From the NCBI RefSeq assembly GCF_900156315.1, contig NZ_FTNI01000001.1:248001-312000 (forward strand): 64,000 nt of DNA, given 5' to 3'. The stretch is from Microbispora rosea. Lineage in GTDB: Bacteria; Actinomycetota; Actinomycetes; Streptosporangiales; Streptosporangiaceae. A program made the position numbers and the translations under genes. The notes under the pieces were generated by a model, which had not been told where the DNA came from, did not search any database, and worked only from the letters and a program-made list of their open reading frames with translations. Below are positions 1 through 9,712 of the stretch, in pieces; the stretch's first letter is position 1, and each line of letters starts with the position of its first letter.

Positions 1-705
1 GAACCGCGCGATCTCGGGCATGTCCCGTGCGCGGCCGGTGCCGAGCATCTGCAGCAGCACCGCCTCCAGTTCGCGCATCTCCGGCGCGCAGGAGCAGAAG
101 TGGGTGAGCTGCATGTAGCTGCCCGGGGCGAGGCGCGCCTTGTAGGCGTCCACCAGGCCGTTCGGGTCCTCCGCGTCGGCGAGGTGGTGGACCACGGCCA
201 CCAGCAGCAGGCCGATGGGGCGGGAGAAGTCGAGGAAGCCCTCGACGTCGGGGTGGTCGAGGATCACCTCGGGCTCGCGCATGTCCGCGGTGATCACGCG
301 GGTGCGCTCGTCGGTCTGCAGGATCGCCCGGGCGTGGGCCAGCACGATGGGGTCGTTGTCCACGTAGACGACCTTCGCGGCGGGATTGATCCGCTGCGCG
401 ACCGAGTGGGTGTTGTCCATGGTGGGCAGGCCCGAGCCGATGTCGAGGAACTGGTCGACGCCCTGCTCGGCCATGTACTTCACGCCGCGGAACAGCATGG
501 CCCGGTTGTTGCGGGTGCCCTCGCCGCGGTCGGGGAAGTGCCGCATGCCTTCCATGGCGATCGCGCGGTCCACCGCGAAGTTGTCCTTGCCGCCAAGGAA
601 CGCGTCGTACACCCGCGCGATGCTGGGCTTCGTCGTGTCGATCTCCGGGGGGAGATAGTCGGGATCGCGGTGCGTCCAGTCCCAGCTGCCGGCCCTGTCG
701 CCCAT
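1..705 (-). CDS. SAM-dependent methyltransferase, DUF574 family (3' end cut by window edge)
   Basis: Partial gene: 235 codons are visible from the ATG at 705 to the window edge, so the C-terminus is missing. The N-terminus reads IDTTKPSIARVYDAFLGGKDNF, the hallmark of the actinobacterial DUF574/Methyltransf_19 family. It is followed by a SAM-binding motif (FLDIGSGLPT) and the acidic YVDNDP loop. Members are Rossmann-fold methyltransferases that are abundant in actinomycetes, mostly with unknown substrates. A GGAG lies about 12 nt upstream of the ATG. Family call is firm; substrate unknown. Confidence 0.9.
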   Translation of the reverse strand, partial: MGDRAGSWDWTHRDPDYLPPEIDTTKPSIARVYDAFLGGKDNFAVDRAIAMEGMRHFPDRGEGTRNNRAMLFRGVKYMAEQGVDQFLDIGSGLPTMDNTHSVAQRINPAAKVVYVDNDPIVLAHARAILQTDERTRVITADMREPEVILDHPDVEGFLDFSRPIGLLLVAVVHHLADAEDPNGLVDAYKARLAPGSYMQLTHFCSCAPEMRELEAVLLQMLGTGRARDMPEIARF

Positions 706-1023
706 CGCCCGCCCTTCTCCAGCCATCGATCATGGATGCGTCTGGAGCATAACCAAGCAAGGCGCAACATTGCGGGGCCGCCCCGATATTTTCGGGGACC
801 GTGCGGGGCCGGCAAGGCATCGCCACAGGTCGCCTGTCGCCGGCGACACGGAGGATCCGCACCTGTCACGGTATTCCGGTCGTCCCGATCACGGGGCATC
901 GTGGTCGATTTCGTGACCGTATCCCGCTTCGTCCTGGCGGTGCGCCGAGAATCGCTGAAACTTTCAAAGACTCATCGACAGATTTCGGCGCACCGTGTCG
1001 TGTCGCGGCCGGCGGTGCGCCGC
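706..1023. other. intergenic region with nested inverted repeats
   Basis: No gene is apparent. The stretch separates the 3' end of the acyl-CoA synthetase from the 5' end of the methyltransferase, so it should hold the methyltransferase promoter. It holds an 11-bp perfect inverted repeat (CGGTGCGCCGA at 938-948, TCGGCGCACCG at 985-995). The enclosed loop contains the small palindrome GAAACTTTC. There is also a hairpin CCCCGA/TCGGGG at 781-797 and a 12-bp palindrome GTCGCCGGCGAC at 837-848. The GAAACTTTC core resembles LacI-type operators of actinomycetes, but no sugar gene is adjacent. Confidence 0.5.
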
Positions 1024-2823
<1,800 letters not shown>

Positions 2824-3034
2824 GGGTCACTCCTTCGCGCACGGCCGCGCGACCCCCGGAGCGCAGGGCGGGGACCGCGTTGCGGGCATAACTCTTCGTG
2901 TCTCACCGGACGCTACCGCGCCAAGTTACGCATGGGTAGGTCCGTCACCCAGGCGTTATCCAGGGGCAAATCGACGCTATCAGTGTCCCCCGCGCCGCGG
3001 GCCCGACACCTTTCCGTTACCCAAGCGGGTGCTA

Positions 3035-3054
3035 GGTAAAGCGGCCGTTACCAT
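3035..3054 (+). promoter_or_regulatory. leaderless promoter with flanking GGTAA/TTACC repeat
   Basis: A -10 hexamer TACCAT (3049-3054) ends 6 nt before the ATG at 3061, so transcription should start at or next to the start codon. It overlaps an inverted repeat GGTAA-N8-TTACC (3035-3052). A further TTACC lies at about 3017, so an operator is possible. Confidence 0.5.
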
Positions 3055-3060
3055 GTCCGC

Positions 3061-3828
3061 ATGCGCATCCACGTCGTCAGCGACGTCCACGGCCGGGCCG
3101 ACGCGCTCGCCCGCGCGGGCGACGGGGCCGACGCCCTGATCTGCCTCGGCGACCTGCTCCTCTTCATCGACTACGCCGACCACTCGCAGGGCATCTTCCC
3201 GGACCTGTTCGGCGCGGAGAGGGCGAGCGAGTACGTGGGACTGCGCGCGGCGGGCCGCTTCGACGAGGCGCGGCAGCTGTCGGCCGGGCTGTGGGCCACC
3301 CTCGACGGCGACCCCCGCGACTTCATCGAGGCAGCCGTCCGCCGCCAGTACGAGCAGATCTTCGCCGCCATGCCGACGCCGGCCTACCTGACGTACGGCA
3401 ACGTGGACCTGCCGCGCCTGTGGACGGACCATCTGCGGCCCGGCCAGCGGGTCCTGGACGGCGAGGTGGCCGAGATCGGCGGGCTGACCTTCGGGTTCGT
3501 CGGCGGCGGCCTGCGCACCAGATACCGCACGCCGTACGAGATCGACGACGAGGAGTACGCGCGCAAGGTCGAGGCGGTGGGCGAGGTGGACGTGTTGTGC
3601 TGCCACATCCCGCCCGCCATCCCCGACCTGCTGTACGACGTGGTGGCCCGGCGGTTCGAACGGGGGAGCGAGGCCACGCTGGAGGCGATCAGGAGGACGC
3701 AGCCGCGCTTCGCGCTGTTCGGCCACGTTCACCAGCCACTGGTCAGCCGCACCCGCGTCGGTCGCACGGAATGCGTCAACGTCGGCCACTTCCGCGGCCG
3801 TGGCACGCCTTTCGCCCTGGAATGGTGA
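3061..3828 (+). CDS. metallophosphoesterase family protein
   Basis: A 255-residue calcineurin-like phosphoesterase. The metal-binding signature is complete: DVHG (D8, H10), CLGDLL, GNVD, a mid-protein CCHIPP histidine and the terminal GHVHQP. This supports a binuclear-metal phosphodiesterase or phosphatase. No signal peptide is seen, so it should be cytoplasmic; substrate unknown. It is followed after 14 nt by the SRPBCC gene, which has its own promoter-like hexamer. The ATG at 3061 has no Shine-Dalgarno but has a TANNNT hexamer 6 nt upstream, consistent with leaderless translation. Confidence 0.88.
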   Translation: MRIHVVSDVHGRADALARAGDGADALICLGDLLLFIDYADHSQGIFPDLFGAERASEYVGLRAAGRFDEARQLSAGLWATLDGDPRDFIEAAVRRQYEQIFAAMPTPAYLTYGNVDLPRLWTDHLRPGQRVLDGEVAEIGGLTFGFVGGGLRTRYRTPYEIDDEEYARKVEAVGEVDVLCCHIPPAIPDLLYDVVARRFERGSEATLEAIRRTQPRFALFGHVHQPLVSRTRVGRTECVNVGHFRGRGTPFALEW

Positions 3829-3830
3829 AG

Positions 3831-3836
3831 TACGGT
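3831..3836 (+). promoter_or_regulatory. candidate leaderless -10 hexamer
   Basis: TACGGT ends 6 nt before the ATG at 3843. It lies just after the metallophosphoesterase stop and could give the SRPBCC-ArsA-DUF5304 operon its own leaderless transcript. Confidence 0.45.
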
Positions 3837-3842
3837 TGGCGC

Positions 3843-4280
3843 ATGGCTGATCGCACTTCGTCGAGCATCACGATCGGCGCCGGCCGGTCGACAATCATGG
3901 CCGTCATCGCGGACTTCCCCGCCTATCCGGAGTGGGCCGGCCAGGTGAAGAAGGCCGACGTCCTGGAGACGGACGCGGACGGCCGGGCCTCCCGGGTCCG
4001 CTTCGTCCTCGACGCCGGCGTGATCAGCGACGAGTACGTCCTCGGGTACGACTGGGACGGCGACGCGGGCGTGAGCTGGCGGATGGTCGAGGCCGGGAAG
4101 ATGCTGTCGGGCCTGACCGGCAGCTACCGCCTGGACGACAGCGGCGGCGGCACCGAGGTCACCTACGACCTCGCCGTGGACCTCAAGGTCCCGATGATCG
4201 GCTTGATCAAGCGCAAGGCCGAGAAGGTCATCGTCGACACCGCGCTGAAAGGGCTCAAGCGGCGCGTCGAGAGCCGATGA
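3843..4280 (+). CDS. SRPBCC (START-like) family protein
   Basis: A 145-residue protein with a polyketide-cyclase/START-like fold. The N-terminal MAVIADFPAYPEWAGQVKKADV is the typical first helix and FPxYPxW motif of SRPBCC coenzyme Q-binding/cyclase-like proteins. Such proteins bind hydrophobic ligands in a helix-grip cavity. The stop overlaps the start of the ArsA-like ATPase (ATGA at 4277-4280), so the two are translationally coupled. Together with DUF5304 and the downstream glucokinase this gene order is one I recall from Streptomyces. Function unknown. Confidence 0.8.
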   Translation: MADRTSSSITIGAGRSTIMAVIADFPAYPEWAGQVKKADVLETDADGRASRVRFVLDAGVISDEYVLGYDWDGDAGVSWRMVEAGKMLSGLTGSYRLDDSGGGTEVTYDLAVDLKVPMIGLIKRKAEKVIVDTALKGLKRRVESR

Positions 4281-5437
4281 GGATCCTCCTCTTCACGGGG
4301 AAGGGCGGGGTCGGCAAGACCACGGCGGCCGCCGCGACCGCCACGCTCGCCGCCGAGCGGGGCAACAAGACGCTGGTCGTCTCCACCGACACCGCGCACT
4401 CGCTCGCCGACGCGCTCGGCGTGCCGCCCTCGTCCGAGCCTGTCGAGGCCGCGCCCGGCCTGCACCTGCAGCAGGTGGACACCCAGAGGTCGCTGGAGCG
4501 GCACTGGGGCGAGTTACGCGACTACGCAGGCAACCTGCTGGCCGAGCTCGGTCTCGACGAGGTCACCGCCGAGGAGATCACCGTACTGCCCGGCGCCGAG
4601 GAGATCCTCGCGCTGCTCGAACTGCGCGAGCAGGCCCGCACCGGCCGCTGGGACGTGATCGTCGTCGACTGCGCGCCGACCGCCGAGACGCTGCGCCTGC
4701 TCGCCCTGCCGGAGGCGCTCGACTGGCACGTCAACCGCCTGCTCCCCACCGGTAGGCGGATGCTCAGGGCGCTGTCGCCGGTCATCCGGCACGTCGCCAA
4801 GGTGAGCGTGCCCGAGGGCGAGGTCGTCTCGGCGGGGGAGCGGCTGCACCGCGGCCTGCTGGAGGTGCGCGCGCTGCTGACCGGCGACGACGCGTCCGTG
4901 CGGCTCGTGCTGACCCCCGAGGCGGTGGTCGTCGCCGAGGCCCGCCGCACCCTCACCTCGCTCAGCCTGTACGGCTACCGCGTCGACGCGGTGATCGCCA
5001 ACCGGGTCTTCCCCGCGGAGGGCGCCGACGAGTGGCGGCTGGGATGGGTGGAGGCCCAGACCAGGCAGCTCGCCACGGTGCACGAGTCGTTCGCCCCGCT
5101 GCCCGTCCTCACCGTCCCCTATCTCCCGGCGGAGCCGGTCGGGACCGCCGCTCTGTCGGGCCTCGCCGCGCGGATGTACGAAGACCGGGACCCCTTCGCG
5201 CGCCCCGGCGTCGAGCCGCCGCTGAGGTTCACCAACGACGAGCTGGCGCTGTCCCTGCCGCTGGCCGACCGCGACGACCTCGACCTCGCCCGCAAGGGGG
5301 ACGACATCATCGTCACCGCCGGGTCCTACCGGCGCGTCATCGCCCTGCCCGCCGCCCTCGCCCGCCGTGAGATCTCTTCGGCCGCGCTCCGGGACGGCCG
5401 GCTCCGGGTACGGTTCGAGGCAGGAGGGGCGAAATGA
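4277..5437 (+). CDS. ArsA/GET3-family ATPase
   Basis: A 386-residue P-loop ATPase of the ArsA/TRC40/Get3 type. The deviant Walker A is FTGKGGVGKTT at the N-terminus, followed by the STDTAHSLADALG switch region and VIVVDCAPTAETLRLL (Walker B/switch II). In the wider family these ATPases drive arsenite extrusion or tail-anchored protein targeting. No arsenite pump or metal cysteine cluster is adjacent, so arsenic resistance should not be assumed. It overlaps SRPBCC upstream and DUF5304 downstream by 4 nt each, indicating a single operon. Confidence 0.88.
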   Translation: MRILLFTGKGGVGKTTAAAATATLAAERGNKTLVVSTDTAHSLADALGVPPSSEPVEAAPGLHLQQVDTQRSLERHWGELRDYAGNLLAELGLDEVTAEEITVLPGAEEILALLELREQARTGRWDVIVVDCAPTAETLRLLALPEALDWHVNRLLPTGRRMLRALSPVIRHVAKVSVPEGEVVSAGERLHRGLLEVRALLTGDDASVRLVLTPEAVVVAEARRTLTSLSLYGYRVDAVIANRVFPAEGADEWRLGWVEAQTRQLATVHESFAPLPVLTVPYLPAEPVGTAALSGLAARMYEDRDPFARPGVEPPLRFTNDELALSLPLADRDDLDLARKGDDIIVTAGSYRRVIALPAALARREISSAALRDGRLRVRFEAGGAK

Positions 5438-5883
5438 CGGATTCCAACGACACAACTCCGCGCAGCCAGGACCCGCTCGGGTCGGCGGCGGAGGAGGCGA
5501 TGAAGCTGCTGGACGCCGTGCAGCGGCGCATGGGCCGGGAGTTCGGCAAGGGGCTCGTGAAGGGCGGCGTGAGCGGCTTCGGATCCGCCTTCGCCGGCGT
5601 CGGCGCGGGCGGCCGGGGCGGCGACGACGTGTGGAGCGAGGCCGTCGCGGAGGACCACGACGAGTACGTCTGCCGGGCCTGCCCGGTGTGCCGGGTCATC
5701 GCGGCACGCCGCGAGGCCGGCGGCGACGTCACCGGCCACCTGATCGCGGCGGGCGGAGAGCTGTTCGCGGCGTTCCGGGAGGCGGTCGACGCCCTGCAGC
5801 GTCCCTCGGCGAGCGGCAGGGAGCGCCCGGCCGGGGAGCGGCGACCCGGCGAGCCGAAGGTCGAGCACATCGACCTCGGTTGA
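5434..5883 (+). CDS. DUF5304-like protein with CxxC pair
   Basis: A 149-residue protein of unknown function. Its N-terminal half is an amphipathic helix (GSAAEEAMKLLDAVQRRMG), followed by a Gly-rich stretch. The C-terminal part has YVCRACPVCRVIAARR, a CxxCPxC cluster that could bind a metal, and a charged tail. It resembles the DUF5304 proteins I recall downstream of ArsA ATPases in Streptomyces. It is coupled to the ATPase by an ATGA overlap. The operon suggests it works with the ATPase; no catalytic motif is visible. Confidence 0.7.
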   Translation: MTDSNDTTPRSQDPLGSAAEEAMKLLDAVQRRMGREFGKGLVKGGVSGFGSAFAGVGAGGRGGDDVWSEAVAEDHDEYVCRACPVCRVIAARREAGGDVTGHLIAAGGELFAAFREAVDALQRPSASGRERPAGERRPGEPKVEHIDLG

Positions 5884-5985
5884 CGGGCCGGCCGAGGGCG
5901 GGCGACGACGGGATTGCCACAACCCGGCTCGATCGGCTTCAATCGGCGCGGCATGATCGCTCGGGCGGTAGCGGCCCGGGCGCAG

Positions 5986-6060
5986 GCGGATCCGGGCGAG
6001 AAGCCGATCTGGGCGAAACGCGGATCTGGTCGAGAAGCGGATCCGGGCGAGAAGCGGATT
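5986..6060. repeat. 17-nt tandem repeat array upstream of glucokinase
   Basis: Four full imperfect copies of a 17-nt unit (GCGGATCCGGGCGAGAA type) begin at 5986, 6003, 6020 and 6037. A partial fifth copy starts at 6054. Copies 1 and 4 are identical. The array ends about 18 nt before the glucokinase ATG, so it lies in the promoter or 5' leader. Confidence 0.85.
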
Positions 6061-6077
6061 GGGCGGGAGGAAGACGA

Positions 6078-7022
6078 ATGGCGCTGACCATCGGCGTGGA
6101 CGTGGGCGGTACCAAGATCGCGTACGGTGTCGTCGACGAGCACGGCGCCATCCTCGAGCGGGGCCTGCGGCACAGCCCGGCGGGCAGTCCCGAGAAGATG
6201 GCGCTCACGATCGCCGATGCGGTGACCGAGCTCGCGGCCCGGCACTCGGTCGAGGCCGTCGGCATCGGCGCGGCGGGCTTCGTCGACGAGACCCGCTCGA
6301 TCATCCGCTTCGCCCCCAACCTCGCCTGGCGCGAGGAGCCGCTGCGCGAGAAGGTGGGCGAGCTGGTCGGCCTGCCGGTCGTGGTCGAGAACGACGCCAA
6401 CGCGATGGCCTGGGGCGAGTACCGGTTCGGCGCGGGCCGGGGCGAGAGCCACGTCGTGTGCGTGACCGTGGGCACGGGGATCGGCGGCGGCATCGTGCTC
6501 GGCGGCGAGCTCTACCGCGGCCGGTGGGGCATGGGCGCCGAGCTGGGCCACATGCAGGCGGTGCCGGGCGGCCGTCCCTGCGGCTGCGGCAACAGCGGCT
6601 GCTGGGAGCGGTACGCCAGCGGCAGCTCGCTGCTGCTGGAGGCCAGGAACAACGCGCAGGCCGACCCCGACGGAGCCGAGCATCTGCTGCGGCTCGGCGG
6701 CGGCTCGGCCGAGGGCATCCAGGGCGAGCACGTGACCGAGGCGGCGCGCCAGGGCGACCGGGCGGCGCTGGCCGCCTTCGAGTCGCTCGCCCAATGGCTC
6801 GCCCAGGGGCTGGTCGACATGGCGGCCGTCCTCGACCCCGGGTGCTTCATCATCGGCGGCGGCGTCTCCGGCGCGGCGGACCTGTTCGTCGACCGGGTGC
6901 GTGAGGAGTTCGCCGCCCGGCTGACCGGCCGGGGCCACCGCCCGCTCGCCGAGATCAGGGTCGCCGAGATGGGCCCGTCGGCGGGGCTCGTGGGAGCCGG
7001 CGACCTCGCCCGGCTCCGCTGA
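6078..7022 (+). CDS. glkA: ROK-family glucokinase
   Basis: A 314-residue ROK sugar kinase that phosphorylates glucose with ATP. In Streptomyces GlkA also mediates carbon catabolite repression. Motifs are the ATP-binding GVDVGGTKIAYGVV at the N-terminus, the catalytic-base region ENDANAMAWGE, and VGTGIGGGIVLGGELYRG. The ROK zinc signature GHMQ...CGCGNSGCWERYAS (one His, three Cys) is complete. A good GGGAGG ribosome site precedes the ATG. An unusual 17-nt repeat array sits immediately upstream. No N-terminal helix-turn-helix is present, so it is a kinase rather than a ROK repressor. Confidence 0.93.
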   Translation: MALTIGVDVGGTKIAYGVVDEHGAILERGLRHSPAGSPEKMALTIADAVTELAARHSVEAVGIGAAGFVDETRSIIRFAPNLAWREEPLREKVGELVGLPVVVENDANAMAWGEYRFGAGRGESHVVCVTVGTGIGGGIVLGGELYRGRWGMGAELGHMQAVPGGRPCGCGNSGCWERYASGSSLLLEARNNAQADPDGAEHLLRLGGGSAEGIQGEHVTEAARQGDRAALAAFESLAQWLAQGLVDMAAVLDPGCFIIGGGVSGAADLFVDRVREEFAARLTGRGHRPLAEIRVAEMGPSAGLVGAGDLARLR

Positions 7023-7026
7023 CGGC

Positions 7027-7770
7027 GTGCTGCGGGTCGCGACCTACAACGTACGGGGACTCAAAGACGACCGGAGGGCGCTGGTCCGGGTGATCCGGGC
7101 CCTGCGGCCCGACGTGCTGTGCCTGCAGGAGGCGCCCCGCCTGCCCGGCTGGCAGCGGGAGCGGCGGGCGCTGGCCCGCGCGGCCGGTCTGTCCGTGGCC
7201 GCCGGAGGCCGCGTGGGCGGGACCGCCGTCCTCACCGCCCCGGCCGTACGGCTCCTGCGCGGGCGGGGGCACCGCCTGCGGTGGTTCGCCGGGCTCGAGT
7301 GGCGGTCCGTCGCGCTCGCCGTCGTGGAGAAGACGGTGGGGAAGGACCGCGAGCGGTACGCCGTGTGCTCGGCCCACCTCGACCTCCTGGCGGGGGCGCG
7401 CCTGAGTCACGCCGCGCAGATCGTGCCGATCCTGGAGCGCGCGGCCCGGGAGTTCGAGGCCGCGCCGGTGCTGGCCGGGGATCTCAACGAGGTTCCCGGG
7501 GCTCCCGTCTGGCGTCTCCTCGGGGGCCGCTACACGGACTGCTTCACCGCCGTGCGGGACGCCGCGCCGCGGATCGGGGCGGACGGAGACGACGGCCGGG
7601 AAGGTGCGACGTTCCCGGCCCGCGACCCCCGCGTGCGGATCGACGCGATCTTCGCGGGACCGGGCCTGACCGTCGTGTCGTACGGCGGCACGGAGATCCC
7701 GGCCGAGGACCTGCGCGCCGCGAGCGACCACCGGCCGGTCGTCGCCGAGATCGCCCTGACGCGGCCCTGA
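7027..7770 (+). CDS. endonuclease/exonuclease/phosphatase family hydrolase
   Basis: A 247-residue EEP-fold protein (DNase I/sphingomyelinase-like). The N-terminal VATYNVRGLKDD and LCLQEAP supply the metal-binding Asn and Glu. LAGDLNEVPG is the catalytic GDxN motif, and SDHRPVVAEI the C-terminal Asp-His pair. No signal peptide is seen. A GTG start lies 4 nt after the glucokinase stop, so it is probably cotranscribed. Substrate unknown: nucleic acid or a phosphodiester are possible. Confidence 0.85.
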   Translation: MLRVATYNVRGLKDDRRALVRVIRALRPDVLCLQEAPRLPGWQRERRALARAAGLSVAAGGRVGGTAVLTAPAVRLLRGRGHRLRWFAGLEWRSVALAVVEKTVGKDRERYAVCSAHLDLLAGARLSHAAQIVPILERAAREFEAAPVLAGDLNEVPGAPVWRLLGGRYTDCFTAVRDAAPRIGADGDDGREGATFPARDPRVRIDAIFAGPGLTVVSYGGTEIPAEDLRAASDHRPVVAEIALTRP

Positions 7771-7927
7771 CGACGCCCTGACGCCGTCCGCCCGGGCCAG
7801 ACCCGCCGCGGCCGTGCCGGCGGCGGCGCGGATTCCGGCCGGCCGGAGAGGGCCGATACGGCCGCGCCTCCGCATCTCTAGGTAGTCGGATTCGCGACCT
7901 GTGTGACGGGGAGTGCCCGGCCACCCG

Positions 7928-7933
7928 TACGAT
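7928..7933 (+). promoter_or_regulatory. candidate leaderless -10 hexamer
   Basis: TACGAT ends 6 nt before the ATG at 7940. This spacing supports that ATG over the upstream in-frame GTG at 7913. Confidence 0.45.
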
Positions 7934-7939
7934 CGTTTC

Positions 7940-9139
7940 ATGACCCGCCGCCTCACACGGCGTGCGGTGCCGTTGTGTGTGCTGTTCGCCGGTCTGCTGA
8001 CCGGTCTCCTCCCGCGCGCCACATCGGTCGCGCACGCGCACGCAGGGATCGTCCGCGCCCAGACGGAGCGCGGCCCGTCGGGGAACGAGGTCGCCCAGGA
8101 CGCGGGCTCCTCCACCGGACGGCTCCAGCCCGACGGCTCGCTGTCCGACGTGGCCGGCCTGTCGGCCACGGACATCTGGGCCGTGGGCCAGCAGAACGCC
8201 TGGGACTTCTGGCGCAACCAGGGGATCATCACGCATTGGGACGGCTCCTCCTGGCGTGAGGTGCCGATCCGGGGCGACGCCACCGGCGCCGGCCACCTGC
8301 GGTCGGTCGCCGCCGCCTCCGCCACCGAGGTCTGGGCCGTCGGCGACGGCCACGACGGCCTGCCGTACGTCGCGAAGGGCACGCGCGACGGGTTCGACCG
8401 CGTCGGCGTGCCGCAACTGCGCACCGGGGACTGGCTCGGCGGGCTCGCCGCCTCGTCCGGGCGGGTGGTCGCGGTCGGCAGCCGGGACGGCAAGGCGTTC
8501 CTGCTGAGCAGCGGCGGCTCCGGCAAGGGCACGGTCTGGAAGACCGGCCAGGGCCCGGCGGGCGCGATGTACGGCGTGGCGCTCGCGGGCAGGTCGGACG
8601 GCTGGGCGGTGGGCGACTCCGGCTCCGGGCCCCTGGCCATGCACCTGACCGGCAGCGGATGGAAACAGGCCGACCTGCCGGAGATCAAGGGCGGCTTCCT
8701 GCGGGACGTGTACGCGGACGGCCGCAAGCGCGCGGTCGCGGTCGGCGGCGTCTACCAGCGCGACGGCGGCATCGCCCCGCTGGTGCTCGACTGGGACGGC
8801 AGGCACTGGAAGCGGGTGACGCCGCCGGAGCGGCGCGCCGAACTGTACGGCGTCACGGGGGACGGCGACGGCGCGTTCTGGATCTCGGGATACGACCCGA
8901 GGCACGAGGCCGAGGGCTTGCTGCTCCGATACGACGGATCGCGCTGGACCACGCTGCGGGGCCCGGCGACGACGGAGGAGCGCACGGTGCGGCTGCAGGC
9001 GGTCGCGCACGTCGGCGACCTCACCATGGCGGTCGGTCACAGCCTGGACGACAAGGGCCGCTACACCGACCTCGTGGAGCGGTTCGGCCCGCCTCCCGTC
9101 GACGGCGGCACGGTGAAGGCGGCCTCCGAAGCCGAATGA
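7940..9139 (+). CDS. secreted beta-propeller-like protein
   Basis: A 399-residue protein with a clear Sec signal peptide: twin basic pairs, a hydrophobic core LCVLFAGLLTGLL and a likely cleavage after AHA near residue 35. The mature part carries repeated blades ending in DIWAVG, EVWAVG, GWAVG or MAVG with HWDGSSW/DGRHW strands. This is the pattern of sortilin/Kelch-like propellers seen in secreted actinomycete proteins. No catalytic motif is visible. It probably acts outside the cell in binding or envelope sensing. It ends at a hairpin shared with the convergent gene. Confidence 0.75.
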   Translation: MTRRLTRRAVPLCVLFAGLLTGLLPRATSVAHAHAGIVRAQTERGPSGNEVAQDAGSSTGRLQPDGSLSDVAGLSATDIWAVGQQNAWDFWRNQGIITHWDGSSWREVPIRGDATGAGHLRSVAAASATEVWAVGDGHDGLPYVAKGTRDGFDRVGVPQLRTGDWLGGLAASSGRVVAVGSRDGKAFLLSSGGSGKGTVWKTGQGPAGAMYGVALAGRSDGWAVGDSGSGPLAMHLTGSGWKQADLPEIKGGFLRDVYADGRKRAVAVGGVYQRDGGIAPLVLDWDGRHWKRVTPPERRAELYGVTGDGDGAFWISGYDPRHEAEGLLLRYDGSRWTTLRGPATTEERTVRLQAVAHVGDLTMAVGHSLDDKGRYTDLVERFGPPPVDGGTVKAASEAE

Positions 9140-9163
9140 ACGCCGGCGCGGCCTGACCAGGAC

Positions 9164-9193
9164 CGGCCGGGGCGTGCGCCGTCGTCCCGGCCG
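9164..9193. terminator. bidirectional terminator hairpin
   Basis: An 8-bp perfect inverted repeat CGGCCGGG (9164-9171) and CCCGGCCG (9186-9193) lies between two convergent stop codons (9139 and 9197). There is no T-run, as is usual for actinomycetes. Confidence 0.6.
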
Positions 9194-9196
9194 AAG

Positions 9197-9700
9197 TCAG
9201 ACGACCGCGCCGTCGTCCCAGCCGGAGTCGGCGGGCGGGCCGTCGCCCATGCGCACGACGAGGATCACGAACCCCGCGATGAACGCCGCCACCGCGGCGA
9301 ACACGATCCAGCCGTCCATGGGCCACTGCAGCAGGGCGGCCAGGAGCAGGTAGGCCGGGCCGCCGAACAGCGCCAGCCAGGAGAGCCGGCTGAGGGCGTC
9401 GCCGTGCGGAAGCGGCGGAGGGGGCGGCGGGATGTAGTGGTCGTCGTCGCCGGGGGTGGGAGCCCGCTCCTCACCGGTCCGGTCGTCGTCCCCGACCCCG
9501 TCGCCGAGAGCGTCGTCGCCGAGAGCCACGCCACCCGGAGCACCACCGCCGCGGGCGTCGTCGCCGTCGCCCGCGTCGGCCTGCTCGGTGACGTTCTCCC
9601 GGTCGGGCCATGGTTGTTCGGCCGAGGCGTCCTCGGCTGTCTCGTTGAACGAGGCGACGATCTGGCGCCAGACCTCGTCCTCGTCACTTTGCGGCGTCAC
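9197..9700 (-). CDS. hypothetical membrane protein with acidic N-terminus
   Basis: A 167-residue protein. Residues 1-90 are acidic and low-complexity (runs of Asp/Gly), then a polyproline stretch, then two hydrophobic segments (LSWLALFGGPAYLLLAALLQW and WIVFAAVAAFIAGFVILVV) that should span the membrane. The C-terminus is a short polar tail. It resembles the small membrane proteins next to alpha/beta hydrolases in this part of actinomycete chromosomes. GTG start at 9700, 12 nt after the hydrolase stop, so likely cotranscribed. Function unknown. Confidence 0.75.
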   Translation of the reverse strand: MTPQSDEDEVWRQIVASFNETAEDASAEQPWPDRENVTEQADAGDGDDARGGGAPGGVALGDDALGDGVGDDDRTGEERAPTPGDDDHYIPPPPPPLPHGDALSRLSWLALFGGPAYLLLAALLQWPMDGWIVFAAVAAFIAGFVILVVRMGDGPPADSGWDDGAVV

Positions 9701-9712
9701 GTCGATCCCGGG

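Noticed and set aside
4277-5437. Arsenite-pump ATPase
   Set aside because: The ArsA/GET3 fold is clear, but there is no ArsB or ArsR neighbour and no metal-binding cysteine cluster, so arsenic resistance is not supported.
5367-6077. In-frame upstream extension of glucokinase by 237 codons
   Set aside because: The extension overlaps DUF5304 in another frame and the 17-nt repeat array, and a good ribosome site precedes the ATG at 6078.
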